From the NCBI GenBank assembly GCA_030152145.1, contig JASLIL010000102.1, forward strand, positions 1 to 64,000: DNA of 64,000 bases. Reading direction: 5' to 3'. The notes below the pieces were generated by a model, which saw only the letters and a list, made by a program, of their open reading frames with translations, searched no databases and was not told the origin of the DNA. The stretch comes from Tissierellales bacterium (GTDB lineage Bacteria > Bacillota > Clostridia > Tissierellales > JASKZW01). Both the position numbers and the translations under genes were made by a program. This document shows positions 51,584-61,484 of this stretch, in pieces (position 1 is the stretch's first letter; every line of letters starts with the position of its first letter).

Positions 51584-52960
51584 ATGGACAGGAGAGTTTA
51601 TGAAAATATTATTGAACATGGACTAATAGACAGGGAAGATAATATATTGATAGGTCTTTCAGGAGGCCCAGATTCTGTCTATCTTTTTCACCAGCTCCTA
51701 GCCTTTAGGAAGGAAGTTCCCTTTAAGATTTATATAGCTCATGTTAATCATGGAGTTAGGGGAGAGGAAGCTAAGAGAGATGAGGATTTTGTAAGAGATC
51801 TTTCTAGAAAATATAATATCCCCTTCTACCTGAAAAAAGCAGATATGGATGGTTATGCAAGAGAGCTTGGTATATCTAAGGAAGATGCAGGTAGGAGAAT
51901 TAGATATGGATTTTTTAGAGAGATTTTAAGGGACTTAGGTGGTGGCAAGATAGCAGTTGGCCACAACAAGAATGACCAGGCAGAAACCATGCTTATGAGA
52001 TTCTTTAGAGGGGCAAGTCTTGATGGCTTAAAAGGTATGGACTTTAAGGCAGATGATATTATAAGGCCTATTTTAAATATAGACAGAGAGGACATAGAGG
52101 CCTATCTATTGGATAGAGATCTAGATGCCAAGATTGACAGGACAAATCTTGAAACCCTTTATATGAGAAATAGAACTAGGCTAGAGTTGATTCCCTACAT
52201 AGAGGATAACTATAACAAGAATCTTATAGACACCCTTACTAGAAATGGTGAAATCCTAAGGGAGGATGGGGAATTTTTAAATCAACTGGCCCAAAGAGAA
52301 TTTAAGTCTCTGGCCAGCCTGGACCCTAAAAGGGTTAGTCTGGATCTAATGACCCTAAATAAGCTTGACTACCCTATTAGCTCAAGGGTCTTAAGATTGG
52401 CTATTAAGGAGGTTAAGGGTGACCTTCATGGCATAGAAAAAGGTCATATAGACCTGATTCTAGATTTGGCCAAGACAGGGAAGACAGGAAAGAGTCTTAA
52501 TATTATTGATAATTTAATATTTAAAACCTCCTATGGTTTGGGTATAGTTGAAGAGGAGATCCATGCTGAAAATTTTAAGCTGGAGCTTGAGGACAGCCTT
52601 AGCTTAGGTGACTATAAACTGGAGTTTTCTAAAATTTCGGCTTCTAGCTACTGGTCTAAGTCTAGGGAGGAAGGCTCCAAGTATATAGACCTAGATAAGG
52701 TTAAGGGCGACTTGTTTCTAAGAAATAGGAGACCTGGAGATTACTTCCAGCCCCTGGGTATGAAAGGGAGGAAAAAGCTTAAGGATATTTTTATAGATGA
52801 GAAGGTACCTAGGGACCTAAGGGATAGGATTCCTCTTTTGTGTGATAGTGAAAATATAGTCTGGATTTTAGGCTATAGGGTTAGTGAAATCTACAAGGTT
52901 GATAAGGAAACTAAAAATATATTAAAAATAAAATATCAAGGAGGACAAAATGGAGAATGA
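51584..52960 (+). CDS. tilS: tRNA(Ile)-lysidine synthetase
   Basis: 458 residues from the ATG at 51584, 5 bases after AGAGGTG; a GTG two codons earlier is less likely. The PP-loop ATP site is [14 protein letters not shown], followed by [18 protein letters not shown] and [17 protein letters not shown]-terminal domain has [18 protein letters not shown] and [13 protein letters not shown]. TilS makes lysidine at C34 of tRNA-Ile(CAU), an essential change. It overlaps hpt by 11 bases, matching the Bacillus tilS-hprT-ftsH order. Confidence 0.95.
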   Translation: MDRRVYENIIEHGLIDREDNILIGLSGGPDSVYLFHQLLAFRKEVPFKIYIAHVNHGVRGEEAKRDEDFVRDLSRKYNIPFYLKKADMDGYARELGISKEDAGRRIRYGFFREILRDLGGGKIAVGHNKNDQAETMLMRFFRGASLDGLKGMDFKADDIIRPILNIDREDIEAYLLDRDLDAKIDRTNLETLYMRNRTRLELIPYIEDNYNKNLIDTLTRNGEILREDGEFLNQLAQREFKSLASLDPKRVSLDLMTLNKLDYPISSRVLRLAIKEVKGDLHGIEKGHIDLILDLAKTGKTGKSLNIIDNLIFKTSYGLGIVEEEIHAENFKLELEDSLSLGDYKLEFSKISASSYWSKSREEGSKYIDLDKVKGDLFLRNRRPGDYFQPLGMKGRKKLKDIFIDEKVPRDLRDRIPLLCDSENIVWILGYRVSEIYKVDKETKNILKIKYQGGQNGE

Positions 52961-53489
52961 TGTAAAGGAAGTCTTGGTTTCTAAGGAAGCTATAGATGAG
53001 AAGGTTAAAGAAATGGCAGAAGAAATAAGAAAAGATTATATAGGTAATGATAATCTTATTGTAGTTGGAATACTTAAAGGTGCTGTAATATTTATGGCAG
53101 ACCTAGTTAGACATTTGAACCTACCTGTCCTAATAGACTTTATGGCTGTGTCTAGTTATGGTAAATCCTCTGAGTCTACAGGAGAGGTTAAAATAGTAAA
53201 AGATTTAGACTATAGTATTGAGGGTAAAGATATACTTATAGTTGAGGATATTATAGATACAGGCTTTACCTTGGCCTACTTGGTAGACAACCTAAAAAGG
53301 CGTGGGGCAAGGTCTGTTAGAGTGTGTACTCTTTTAGATAAGCCAGAGAGAAGAAAGGCCAATGTTAATGTTGACTATATGGGCTTTCCTATTCCAGATG
53401 AATTTGCTGTAGGCTATGGTTTGGACTATGCAGAAAGATATAGAAACCTACCATATATAGGGGCTTTAAAGGAAGAGGTTTACAGTTAA
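52950..53489 (+). CDS. hpt: Hypoxanthine-guanine phosphoribosyltransferase
   Basis: 179 residues. The PRPP-binding loop [14 protein letters not shown], the flexible loop [22 protein letters not shown] and the base-recognition [19 protein letters not shown] are all present. It salvages hypoxanthine and guanine using PRPP. It starts inside the end of tilS after AAGGAGG and is followed by ftsH after 83 bases. Confidence 0.95.
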   Translation: MENDVKEVLVSKEAIDEKVKEMAEEIRKDYIGNDNLIVVGILKGAVIFMADLVRHLNLPVLIDFMAVSSYGKSSESTGEVKIVKDLDYSIEGKDILIVEDIIDTGFTLAYLVDNLKRRGARSVRVCTLLDKPERRKANVNVDYMGFPIPDEFAVGYGLDYAERYRNLPYIGALKEEVYS

Positions 53490-53572
53490 TAGAGCTTGGA
53501 GTTTTCTTTTTTAGGGCTCTTATGTTATAATTTTTTAGTATAATATGCTTAATTAAGAAGGGAGGATTTTAG

Positions 53573-55381
53573 GTGAGAAAATTTTTTAGAGAATCGAGCC
53601 TTTATTTAGTACTTATCTTAATAATACTATCTGCCATAGCTATGTTTGGCAAAGATCCGGAAAAGGTTAGGGATATGAACTATACTGAGCTTATACACCA
53701 TATAGAGCTTGGAAATGTTTCCAATATTGTTTCTGTTGGGGATACGGTTCTGACAGGAAGCCTTAAGGATAAGACTAAGTTTCAGACTATACTTCCTAGT
53801 CAAGCTAAGGATAGTTTTTATAAGGACTATGTACAAGAGAAGATGGAAAAAAGAGAGATTAACTTTGGAGCAGAAAGAGAGCCTACTAGACCATGGATCT
53901 TTGAGATATTGCCAACTATTATGATTATAATCATAATGGGAGCTTTCTGGTTTATGTTTATGAATCAGTCCCAGGGTGGTGGCAATAGGGTTACGTCTTT
54001 TGGAAAGTCAAAGGCTAGGCTGCACAAGGATGATGAGGACAAGGTTACCTTTACAGATGTTGCAGGTTTGGAGGAAGAAAAAGAAGAGCTTGCAGAGATA
54101 GTAGATTTCCTTAAGGCTCCTAAGAAATATATTGATTTAGGTGCTAGGATTCCCAAGGGAGTTCTTTTAGTAGGACCTCCAGGAACAGGTAAGACCTACT
54201 TGAGTAGGGCTGTTGCAGGAGAGGCAGGAGTACCGTTTTTTAGTATTTCAGGTTCTGACTTTGTAGAGATGTTTGTTGGAGTTGGAGCTAGTAGGGTTAG
54301 GGATCTATTTGAGGAAGCAAAGAAAAAAGCTCCTTGTATTATATTTATAGATGAGATTGATGCTGTAGGTAGGAAGAGGGGTGCTGGTGTAGGTGGAGGC
54401 CATGATGAGAGAGAGCAGACTCTAAATCAGCTACTGGTAGAGATGGATGGTTTTGGTAGCAATGAGGGTATTATAGTTATGGCTGCTACAAATAGGCCAG
54501 ACATACTGGACTCAGCTATCCTAAGACCAGGTAGATTTGATAGGGAGATCTATGTAGGTCTACCAGATGTTAGGGCTAGGGAGGAGATTCTAGAGGTTCA
54601 TACTAAGAAGAAACCTCTGGCTGAGGATGTTGACCTTTCAGTTATAGCTAAGAGGACACCAGGTTTTTCTCCAGCAGATCTTGAGAACCTTACTAATGAG
54701 GCAGCTCTTTTAACAGCTAGACACAACAAGAAGGAAATAGATATGGAAACCATAAATGAAGCCAGCATAAAGGTAGTGGCTGGTCCAGAGAAGAAGAGCA
54801 AGGTGGTAACTGAGAAGGAAAGAAGGTTAACAGCCTATCATGAAGCAGGCCATGCAATTACTTCTAGACTTCTTCCAGGCAGTGATCCTGTTCATATGGT
54901 TACTATAATACCTCGTGGTATGGCAGGAGGCTTTACGGCCTATATACCAGAGGATGATAGAAGCTATATGACCAAGGGACAGATGGAGGATGAATTGGTT
55001 AGCCTACTGGGTGGTAGAGTTGCAGAAGCCCTGGTTTTAGGAGATATTTCTACAGGTGCCCAGAATGATATAGAAAGAGCTACAAAGATAGCTAGAAATA
55101 TGGTTACCCACTATGGTATGAGTGATAAGCTGGGACCTATGACCTATGGAAATGATGATAATGAAGTTTTTGTAGGTAGGGATCTAGGTAGAACTAGGGA
55201 CTATAGTGAGGAGGTTGCTGGTGAGATTGATAGGGAAATGAGAACTATTATTGACCAGGCCTACACTACTGCTGAGAAACTTTTAAGCGAAAATATGGAT
55301 ATACTTCATAGGGTATCAGAGGCCTTACTTGAAAAAGAGACTCTGGATGCTAAGGAATTTGAAGAGGTATTTAATGGATAA
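53573..55381 (+). CDS. ftsH: ATP-dependent zinc metalloprotease FtsH
   Basis: 602 residues from a GTG after GGGAGG. Two membrane helices (residues ~9-25 and ~105-125) flank a ~80-residue extracellular domain. The AAA domain has [32 protein letters not shown] and the SRH arginines in RPGRFDREI; the zinc protease site is HEAGH. It degrades misfolded membrane proteins and short-lived regulators. An extended -10 (TGTTATAAT, 53523-53531) precedes it and a terminator follows. Confidence 0.96.
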   Translation: MRKFFRESSLYLVLILIILSAIAMFGKDPEKVRDMNYTELIHHIELGNVSNIVSVGDTVLTGSLKDKTKFQTILPSQAKDSFYKDYVQEKMEKREINFGAEREPTRPWIFEILPTIMIIIIMGAFWFMFMNQSQGGGNRVTSFGKSKARLHKDDEDKVTFTDVAGLEEEKEELAEIVDFLKAPKKYIDLGARIPKGVLLVGPPGTGKTYLSRAVAGEAGVPFFSISGSDFVEMFVGVGASRVRDLFEEAKKKAPCIIFIDEIDAVGRKRGAGVGGGHDEREQTLNQLLVEMDGFGSNEGIIVMAATNRPDILDSAILRPGRFDREIYVGLPDVRAREEILEVHTKKKPLAEDVDLSVIAKRTPGFSPADLENLTNEAALLTARHNKKEIDMETINEASIKVVAGPEKKSKVVTEKERRLTAYHEAGHAITSRLLPGSDPVHMVTIIPRGMAGGFTAYIPEDDRSYMTKGQMEDELVSLLGGRVAEALVLGDISTGAQNDIERATKIARNMVTHYGMSDKLGPMTYGNDDNEVFVGRDLGRTRDYSEEVAGEIDREMRTIIDQAYTTAEKLLSENMDILHRVSEALLEKETLDAKEFEEVFNG

Positions 55382-55384
55382 GAT

Positions 55385-55410
55385 AGAGTAGCCTAGGCTA
55401 CTCTTTTTTT
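55385..55410 (+). terminator. Rho-independent terminator of ftsH
   Basis: AGAGTAGCC (55385-55393), TA, GGCTACTCT (55396-55404), T-run. Confidence 0.92.
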
Positions 55411-55466
55411 GTGGAAAAATACAAGATAGGACCTTTTGAGTAGACAAAAAATATTAAAAAGTCAAA

Positions 55467-55490
55467 ATTATGAAGTTTTACCTTCATAAT
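55467..55490. promoter_or_regulatory. Perfect dyad upstream of the methylmalonyl-CoA operon promoter
   Basis: ATTATGAAG (55467-55475), 6 bases, CTTCATAAT (55482-55490). It lies 21 bases before the -35, a place suited to an activator or repressor site. I do not recognise its family; no T-run follows. Confidence 0.5.
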
Positions 55491-55511
55491 CGAAATATAT
55501 TGAAAATATTC

Positions 55512-55541
55512 TTGCAATAGGCAGGGTATTATTCATATAAT
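55512..55541 (+). promoter_or_regulatory. Sigma-A promoter of the methylmalonyl-CoA/Na+ decarboxylase operon
   Basis: TTGCAA (55512-55517), 18 bases, TATAAT (55536-55541). Confidence 0.72.
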
Positions 55542-55590
55542 ATAGGTGGTAAGTTTTTTATTTTATTTCTTATGATTAGGAGGAAGTTTA

Positions 55591-57270
55591 ATGCTGGAAG
55601 ACAAAAAATTGAATAAAATAGCTGAGGATAAAAAAACCTGGGACCAAGAAAAGGTGGACAAGGCTATAGCTAGATTTCCAGAGAGGAAGGAGAAGTTTAC
55701 TACAGGTTCAAACCTAGAGGTAAATAGACTTTATACTCCTTTGGATTTGGAAGATTTTGACTATGGCGAGAAACTGGGTTTCCCTGGACAGTACCCATAT
55801 ACTAGAGGTGTTCAACCTACTATGTATAGAGGTAGACTTTGGACTATGAGACAATATGCTGGTTTTGCTAGTGCAGAGGAATCAAATGAAAGGTACAAGT
55901 ATCTTTTAGAACAGGGACAAACAGGCCTAAGTGTTGCTTTTGACCTACCAACACAGATAGGTTACGACTCAAACCATGCCCTTAGTCAGGGAGAGGTTGG
56001 TAAGGTAGGAGTGGCTATAGACTCCCTTAGGGATATGGAAATCCTTTTCGACGGTATCCCCCTAGATAAGGTTAGTACATCTATGACCATAAATGCTCCT
56101 GCCAGTGTTTTACTAGCCATGTATATAGTAGTGGCAGAGAAGCAGGGAGTTTCAAAAGACAAGCTTAGGGGGACTATCCAAAACGATATACTAAAAGAGT
56201 ATATTGCCAGGGGTACATATATATTCCCACCAAAACCATCAATGAGACTTATAACAAATATATTTGAGTACTGCTCAAATGAAGTTCCTAAGTGGAATAC
56301 TATAAGTATCAGCGGTTACCATATAAGAGAAGCCGGATCTACAGCAGCCCAAGAAGTAGCTTTTACCTTGGCAGATGGTATAGCCTATGTAGAAGCAGCT
56401 ATAGACGCAGGCTTAGATGTAGATGATTTCGCACCAAGACTTTCATTTTTCTTCAATGCCCACAATGACCTTCTAGAAGAGGTTGCAAAGTACAGAGCAG
56501 CCAGAAGACTTTGGGCTAGAATTATGAAGGAGCGTTTTGATGCAAAGAAGGAAAAATCAATGCAATTAAAGTTCCATACACAAACAGCAGGTTCAACCTT
56601 AACAGCGCAACAACCAGACAACAATATAATAAGAGTAGCTATACAAACCTTAGCTGCAGTACTAGGTGGCACTCAATCACTACACACTAACTCTAAGGAT
56701 GAGGCCTTGGCCCTACCAACAGAGGATGCAGTAAAGATTGCCCTAAGAACACAGCAGATAGTAGCCCATGAATCAGGTGTAGCAAATACCATAGACCCAC
56801 TAGCAGGATCCTACTATATCGAAAGCTTAACAGATGATATAGAGAAAATGGCTATGGAATATATCGACACTATAGACCGTCTAGGCGGTGCACCAGAAGC
56901 TATAGAAAAAGGATATATTCAAAAGGAAATTCAAAACTCAGCTTACAACTACCAAATGGAGATAGAAAGTGAAGAAAGAATAGTTGTAGGTGTCAATAAG
57001 TTCATCCAGGAAGAAGAGGGAAGCAAGGACTTGTTGAAGGTAGATCCAGTTATAGAAAAATTACAAAGAGAAAAACTAGAAGCTCTAAAGGCTGAAAGAA
57101 ACAATGATAAAGTAGCAGAAAGTCTAGTCCTATTAAAGGACAAGGCAAAAACAGATGAAAACCTAATGCCTTATATAATAGACTCAGTTAGGGAGTATGC
57201 AACCCTAGGAGAAATCTGTGATACTTTAAGAGATGTTTTCGGCGAATACGAGCAGGCAGTAATTTTATAG
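55591..57270 (+). CDS. mcmA: Methylmalonyl-CoA mutase, large (catalytic) subunit
   Basis: 559 residues: the (beta/alpha)8 substrate domain without the C-terminal B12 domain, as in split mutases. The substrate region [20 protein letters not shown] has the tyrosine-arginine pattern of methylmalonyl-CoA mutase, then [20 protein letters not shown] and [19 protein letters not shown] with the active-site histidine. It interconverts succinyl-CoA and (R)-methylmalonyl-CoA with adenosylcobalamin. It heads a nine-gene operon and is followed by its B12 subunit after 11 bases. Confidence 0.93.
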   Translation: MLEDKKLNKIAEDKKTWDQEKVDKAIARFPERKEKFTTGSNLEVNRLYTPLDLEDFDYGEKLGFPGQYPYTRGVQPTMYRGRLWTMRQYAGFASAEESNERYKYLLEQGQTGLSVAFDLPTQIGYDSNHALSQGEVGKVGVAIDSLRDMEILFDGIPLDKVSTSMTINAPASVLLAMYIVVAEKQGVSKDKLRGTIQNDILKEYIARGTYIFPPKPSMRLITNIFEYCSNEVPKWNTISISGYHIREAGSTAAQEVAFTLADGIAYVEAAIDAGLDVDDFAPRLSFFFNAHNDLLEEVAKYRAARRLWARIMKERFDAKKEKSMQLKFHTQTAGSTLTAQQPDNNIIRVAIQTLAAVLGGTQSLHTNSKDEALALPTEDAVKIALRTQQIVAHESGVANTIDPLAGSYYIESLTDDIEKMAMEYIDTIDRLGGAPEAIEKGYIQKEIQNSAYNYQMEIESEERIVVGVNKFIQEEEGSKDLLKVDPVIEKLQREKLEALKAERNNDKVAESLVLLKDKAKTDENLMPYIIDSVREYATLGEICDTLRDVFGEYEQAVIL

Positions 57271-57281
57271 GAGGAGTAATT

Positions 57282-57677
57282 ATGGATAAGCTTATAAGAG
57301 TTTTAATTGCAAAGCCAGGACTAGACGGACATGATAGAGGAGCTAAGGTTATAGCACGTGCCCTAAGAGATGCTGGAATGGAGGTAATTTACACAGGCCT
57401 AAGACAGACTCCAGAGCAAATAGTTTCAGCAGCCATTCAAGAGGACGTAGATGCCATAGGAATGAGCATACTTTCAGGAGCTCACAACCATCTATTTCCA
57501 AGAGTTGTAGAACTTCTCAAGGAGGAAGGTGCTGATGATATACTAGTATTTGGTGGTGGCGTAATACCAGATGAGGATATACCAGGCCTAAAGGAAGCAG
57601 GTATAAAGGAGATATTTACACCAGGTACGCCTACACAGGATACAGTTGATTTTATAAGAGCTAATATCAAAAAATAA
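57282..57677 (+). CDS. mcmB: Methylmalonyl-CoA mutase, small cobalamin-binding subunit
   Basis: 131 residues, a complete B12-binding domain with the cobalt-ligating DxHxxG motif [15 protein letters not shown], then [16 protein letters not shown] and [18 protein letters not shown]. It joins the upstream catalytic subunit to form the active mutase. Ribosome site AGGAGGAG, 11-base gap from the large subunit gene. Confidence 0.95.
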   Translation: MDKLIRVLIAKPGLDGHDRGAKVIARALRDAGMEVIYTGLRQTPEQIVSAAIQEDVDAIGMSILSGAHNHLFPRVVELLKEEGADDILVFGGGVIPDEDIPGLKEAGIKEIFTPGTPTQDTVDFIRANIKK

Positions 57678-57692
57678 TAGGTGGTGTATTAG

Positions 57693-58637
57693 TTGAATAT
57701 AGAAAAAGATCTACTTAAAGGAGATAAAAGATCTTGTGCTAGATTGATTAGTATGCTAGAAAACCATGAAGAAGAGGCCCTAAATATTATGAAGAATCTT
57801 TATAGTAAAACTGGTAATGCCTATGTAATAGGTATTACTGGGCCTCCGGGAAGTGGTAAAAGTAGCTTAACTGATAAGATAACAAAGCTTTTGAGAAAGC
57901 AGGATAAAAAGGTAGGAATAATAGCCATAGATCCAACCAGCCCCTTTACAGGTGGGGCTATTCTAGGTGATAGGATCAGGATGAATGATCTAAGCTTGGA
58001 CCCAGGGGTTTTTATGAGAAGTATGGGAACTCGTGGTACTCTAGGCGGTATGTCCAATGCGACCTGGGGGGCCATCAAGGCTATAGACCTATGGGGAGCA
58101 GACTATATAATCATAGAAACTGTTGGAGTTGGTCAGTCAGAGATAGATATAGTTAAGATAGCTGACACTGTTCTAATGGTTATGGTTCCCAACCTGGGAG
58201 ATGATATCCAGGCTATAAAGGCAGGAACTATGGAGATAGCAGATGTTTTTGCCATAAATAAGGCTGACCTAGATGGAGCAGATAAGACAGAGCTGGAGAT
58301 AGAGATGAATCTGGACCTAGATCAAAACAAGTCCTATAGACCTCCAGTTATAAAGGTGTCTGCCAAGGAAAATGACAATCTGGATCAGCTGGTGGAGGCT
58401 ATCTTAGATCATAGGAACTACCTTGCTCAGGAGGATAGGTTTGAAATTCAGAAGAAGGAACATTTAAAGCTGGAGCTTATGAAGCTGGTGGAGGAAGATT
58501 TAAAGAACTTGATTTTCGATAAGACTGTTAGGACCAAGGTCCTTGATAGACTGGTTGAAGATATTTATAGTAAGAGCTCTGATCCTTATAGTTCCAAGGA
58601 TCAGGTCTTAAGGTTGATTAAGGAGGAGGACTTTTAA
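57693..58637 (+). CDS. meaB: Methylmalonyl-CoA mutase-associated GTPase (MeaB/ArgK family)
   Basis: 314 residues from a TTG after AGGTGGTG. P-loop [14 protein letters not shown], switch region [29 protein letters not shown] and the guanine motif NKAD. MeaB protects and reloads the mutase with adenosylcobalamin. It lies between the mutase and epimerase genes and shares one base with the latter, so they are co-translated. Confidence 0.94.
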   Translation: MNIEKDLLKGDKRSCARLISMLENHEEEALNIMKNLYSKTGNAYVIGITGPPGSGKSSLTDKITKLLRKQDKKVGIIAIDPTSPFTGGAILGDRIRMNDLSLDPGVFMRSMGTRGTLGGMSNATWGAIKAIDLWGADYIIIETVGVGQSEIDIVKIADTVLMVMVPNLGDDIQAIKAGTMEIADVFAINKADLDGADKTELEIEMNLDLDQNKSYRPPVIKVSAKENDNLDQLVEAILDHRNYLAQEDRFEIQKKEHLKLELMKLVEEDLKNLIFDKTVRTKVLDRLVEDIYSKSSDPYSSKDQVLRLIKEEDF

Positions 58638-59038
58638 TGGTAACTAAAGTTGATCATATTGGTATTGCAGTTAAGAACCTAGAGGAGGCTCTTAAATTTT
58701 ACGAGGATGTTCTGGGCATAGAATGTCTTTCTACAGAAGTTGTAGAGGAGCAGAAGGTTAAGGTGGCTTTTCTACCTATAGGGGATACAGAGGTTGAGCT
58801 TTTAGAGTCAACTGAAGAGGGAGGACCTATAGATAAGTTCATTGAGAAGCGTGGTGAGGGAATTCAACATATAGCTTATAAAGTTGATAACATAGAAGAG
58901 GCTCTAGAAGAAATGAAAGAAAAAGGTATAAGGCTAATAGACGAAAAGCCAAGATACGGAGCTGGTGGAGCGAAAATTGCCTTCCTACACCCTAAATCAA
59001 CTCATGGAGTATTAATAGAACTTTGTCAAAGAGACTAA
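58637..59038 (+). CDS. mce: Methylmalonyl-CoA epimerase
   Basis: 133 residues of the vicinal-oxygen-chelate fold: [45 protein letters not shown] and LIELCQRD supply the metal ligands H, Q/H and E. It converts (R)- to (S)-methylmalonyl-CoA, the form used by the decarboxylase encoded next. Confidence 0.94.
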   Translation: MVTKVDHIGIAVKNLEEALKFYEDVLGIECLSTEVVEEQKVKVAFLPIGDTEVELLESTEEGGPIDKFIEKRGEGIQHIAYKVDNIEEALEEMKEKGIRLIDEKPRYGAGGAKIAFLHPKSTHGVLIELCQRD

Positions 59039-59053
59039 TAAGGAGGATTATTG

Positions 59054-60598
59054 ATGAAGGATAAAATACAGCATCTTATTGATAGTAAAAAAGAAATAGA
59101 GCTAGGCTCAGGCCAGGCTAGTATAGATAAACAACACTCTAGGGGAAAGTTAACAGCTAGAGAAAGAATAAATCTTTTATTAGATGAGGGAAGTTTTATA
59201 GAAATAGATGCTTTCGTTAAACACAGATGTGTAAACTTTGGAATGGAAGAAAAGAGAGCTAATGGAGACGGAGTAGTTACAGGCTATGGTACAGTAGATG
59301 GAAGATTGGTTTTCGTTTACTCCCAGGACTTTACAGTTCTAGGTGGTTCTCTAGGAGAGATGCATGCTGAAAAGATAATAAAGGTACAGGACATGGCCCT
59401 TAAGATGGGAGCACCTATAGTTGGTATTAACGATTCAGGCGGAGCTAGAATCCAGGAAGGCGTAGATGCCCTTTCAGGTTACGGAAAGATCTTCTATAGA
59501 AATACCAAGGCTTCTGGAGTTATACCACAGATTTCTGTAGTAGTAGGACCAAGTGCAGGAGGAGCAGTTTACTCACCAGCTATAACTGACTATATTTTTA
59601 TGGTTGAAAATGTAAGTAAGATGTTTATAACAGGTCCTCAGGTTATAAAAACAGTTACAGGAGAGGATATTTCCCAGGAGGAACTAGGTGGAGCTAAGAC
59701 TCATAACAGCGTTTCTGGTGTAGCTGACTTTATAGACAGTTCAGAGGAAGAGGCTTTTGAAAGAGTGAGAGAGCTTATATCCATGCTACCAGCCAACAAC
59801 CTAGAAAAGGCACCATCCTATGGATGTGAAGATAGCCTAAATAGAGTTGAAGATAGGCTAAATGAAATAGCTCCAGACAATCCTAATAAACCATATGACA
59901 TGAAGGAAATTATAGAACTTATAGCAGATGAGGGACACTTCTTTGAGGTGAAACCACTTTTTGCTACAAATATAATAACAGGTTACATAAGATTAAATGG
60001 TGAGACAATAGGTGTTGTGGCTAACCAACCTAAGGTTCTAGCAGGATGCTTAGATATAAATGCTTCAGATAAGGCTGCTAGATTTATAAGACTTTGTGAT
60101 GCCTTCAATATACCCCTATTAAATCTTGTAGATGTTCCAGGCTTCCTACCAGGTTTAGACCAGGAGTATGGTGGAATAATTAGGCATGGTGCTAAGATGC
60201 TTTATGCCTACAGTGAGGCTACAGTACCAAAGGTAACTCTTATAGTTAGAAAGGCCTATGGTGGTTCCTACCTGGCTATGTGCAGTAAGGAACTGGGAGC
60301 AGACCAGGTATTTGCTTGGCCAAATGCAGAGATAGCTGTAATGGGTCCAGAGGGAGCGGCTAATATTATATTTAAGAATGATATTAAAAATGCTGAGGAT
60401 CCAGTGGAAATGAGGGAGTACAAGATAGGTGAGTATAGAGATACTGTTGCTAATCCTTATATAGCTGCAGAGAGAGGATATGTAGATGATGTAATAGTAC
60501 CTAGTATAACTAGACCTAAACTTGTATCAGCCTTTGATATGCTTCAAAGTAAGAGAGAGGCAAATCCAGATAAGAAACATGGAAATATACCTCTATAA
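59054..60598 (+). CDS. mmdA: Methylmalonyl-CoA decarboxylase alpha subunit (carboxyltransferase)
   Basis: 514 residues from the ATG at 59054, 7 bases after AGGAGG. It belongs to the acyl-CoA carboxyltransferase family: GSLGEMHAEKIIKVQDMA, NDSGGARIQEGVDAL, GPSAGGAVYSPAITDYIFMV and DVPGFLPGLDQEYGGIIRHG. It moves the carboxyl group from (S)-methylmalonyl-CoA to biotin. A propionyl-CoA carboxylase subunit would look alike, but the following pump genes fix the role. The stop overlaps the ATG of a 36-codon gene (TAATG). Confidence 0.92.
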   Translation: MKDKIQHLIDSKKEIELGSGQASIDKQHSRGKLTARERINLLLDEGSFIEIDAFVKHRCVNFGMEEKRANGDGVVTGYGTVDGRLVFVYSQDFTVLGGSLGEMHAEKIIKVQDMALKMGAPIVGINDSGGARIQEGVDALSGYGKIFYRNTKASGVIPQISVVVGPSAGGAVYSPAITDYIFMVENVSKMFITGPQVIKTVTGEDISQEELGGAKTHNSVSGVADFIDSSEEEAFERVRELISMLPANNLEKAPSYGCEDSLNRVEDRLNEIAPDNPNKPYDMKEIIELIADEGHFFEVKPLFATNIITGYIRLNGETIGVVANQPKVLAGCLDINASDKAARFIRLCDAFNIPLLNLVDVPGFLPGLDQEYGGIIRHGAKMLYAYSEATVPKVTLIVRKAYGGSYLAMCSKELGADQVFAWPNAEIAVMGPEGAANIIFKNDIKNAEDPVEMREYKIGEYRDTVANPYIAAERGYVDDVIVPSITRPKLVSAFDMLQSKREANPDKKHGNIPL

Positions 60599-60708
60599 TG
60601 AAGAAATATAGGAAGTTAACTAGGTATATAGGCTATATTACGCTTTTTCTATCCTATGTATCGGCTAAGGATAAAAGAAGAAAGAGGATAAGCGATTTGG
60701 AGGGATAA
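60598..60708 (+). CDS. Small membrane peptide (36 residues) inside the Na+ decarboxylase operon
   Basis: An ATG overlaps the mmdA stop (TAATG) and the frame runs 36 codons to TAA at 60706-60708, two bases before the TTG of mmdD. It fills the gap between the two genes exactly and contains the mmdD ribosome site (GGAGGGA). The product begins MKKYRKLTRYIGYI, has one hydrophobic stretch (YIGYITLFLSYVSA) and a basic tail (KDKRRKRISDLEG), so it could be a single-helix membrane peptide. Some Na+-decarboxylases carry an extra small subunit (MmdE in Veillonella), but I see no biotin-domain similarity. Coding status rests on fit and coupling only. Confidence 0.5.
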   Translation: MKKYRKLTRYIGYITLFLSYVSAKDKRRKRISDLEG

Positions 60709-60710
60709 GA

Positions 60711-61061
60711 TTGGCTACTGTAAGTATTGGAGAAGCTCTAGGTATAACTCTTTTCAGTATGATTACGGTTTTTGTGGTACTGCTTGCCATCTCATTTTTA
60801 ATAGATCTGATGAGAAAGCTAGTTCACAGGGAAGATAAGAAGGTTATAGAACCTAAGAAGCTGGAAAAAGTAGAAACTGAAGAGCTTGTAGAAGAGACTA
60901 TGGACGAAGAGGAACTAGTAGCTGTTATTGCAGCGGCAGTTGCAGCTAGTATGGGAGTTGGAATTCCAGATATAAATATAAGAAGTATAAGAAGAATCGG
61001 TGGTTCAGAAAGTAATTGGCAAACTACAGCTAGACAAGAGCAGGTATTAAAAAACATATAA
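60711..61061 (+). CDS. mmdD: Methylmalonyl-CoA decarboxylase delta subunit (OadG family)
   Basis: 116 residues from a TTG after GGAGGGATAAGA. One N-terminal helix (ALGITLFSMITVFVVLLAISFLI), an acidic middle (EKVETEELVEETMDEEELVA), an alanine-rich segment (AVIAAAVAASMGV) and the family ending with NWQTTARQEQVL, similar to the PW..GR.. tail of OadG. It assembles the alpha subunit onto the membrane beta subunit of the Na+ pump. Confidence 0.88.
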   Translation: MATVSIGEALGITLFSMITVFVVLLAISFLIDLMRKLVHREDKKVIEPKKLEKVETEELVEETMDEEELVAVIAAAVAASMGVGIPDINIRSIRRIGGSESNWQTTARQEQVLKNI

Positions 61062-61076
61062 TGGAGGAAGAGTATA

Positions 61077-61460
61077 ATGAGAAAATTTGTTATAACTGTT
61101 AATGGAAATGAGTACGAAGTTGACGTGGAAGAAGTTTCACAAGGAGAAACTAGTGCTGTAAGACCAGAGCCTAAGGCCAAACCAGCTATGAAAAAAGCAC
61201 CTGTTAAAAAGGAAGCGCCTAAAAAAGAAGTTAAGGCAGCAGCTGGAGAAGAGGCTGTAACAGCACCTATGCCAGGAAAAATCCTTAAGCTAGCAGTAGC
61301 AGAAGGTGCAAGCGTAAATGAAGGAGATGTACTTGTAATACTAGAGGCTATGAAGATGGAAAACGAAATCCTTGCACCAAGAGGAGGAAACGTAAAAGCA
61401 ATTGGCGTAGCAGAAGGAGCAAATGTAGATACAGGAGAGCTACTTGTAGTTATAGAATAA
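61077..61460 (+). CDS. mmdC: Biotin carrier protein (gamma subunit) of methylmalonyl-CoA decarboxylase
   Basis: 127 residues. A short N-terminal domain ([20 protein letters not shown]), a flexible Ala/Pro/Lys linker ([17 protein letters not shown]) and a biotinyl domain with the biotin lysine in [12 protein letters not shown]. It carries the carboxyl group from MmdA to MmdB. Codon use (GCA, GGA, GTA) suggests high expression. Confidence 0.94.
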   Translation: MRKFVITVNGNEYEVDVEEVSQGETSAVRPEPKAKPAMKKAPVKKEAPKKEVKAAAGEEAVTAPMPGKILKLAVAEGASVNEGDVLVILEAMKMENEILAPRGGNVKAIGVAEGANVDTGELLVVIE

Positions 61461-61484
61461 TTGATGAAAGGATGGTAGGAGTAA

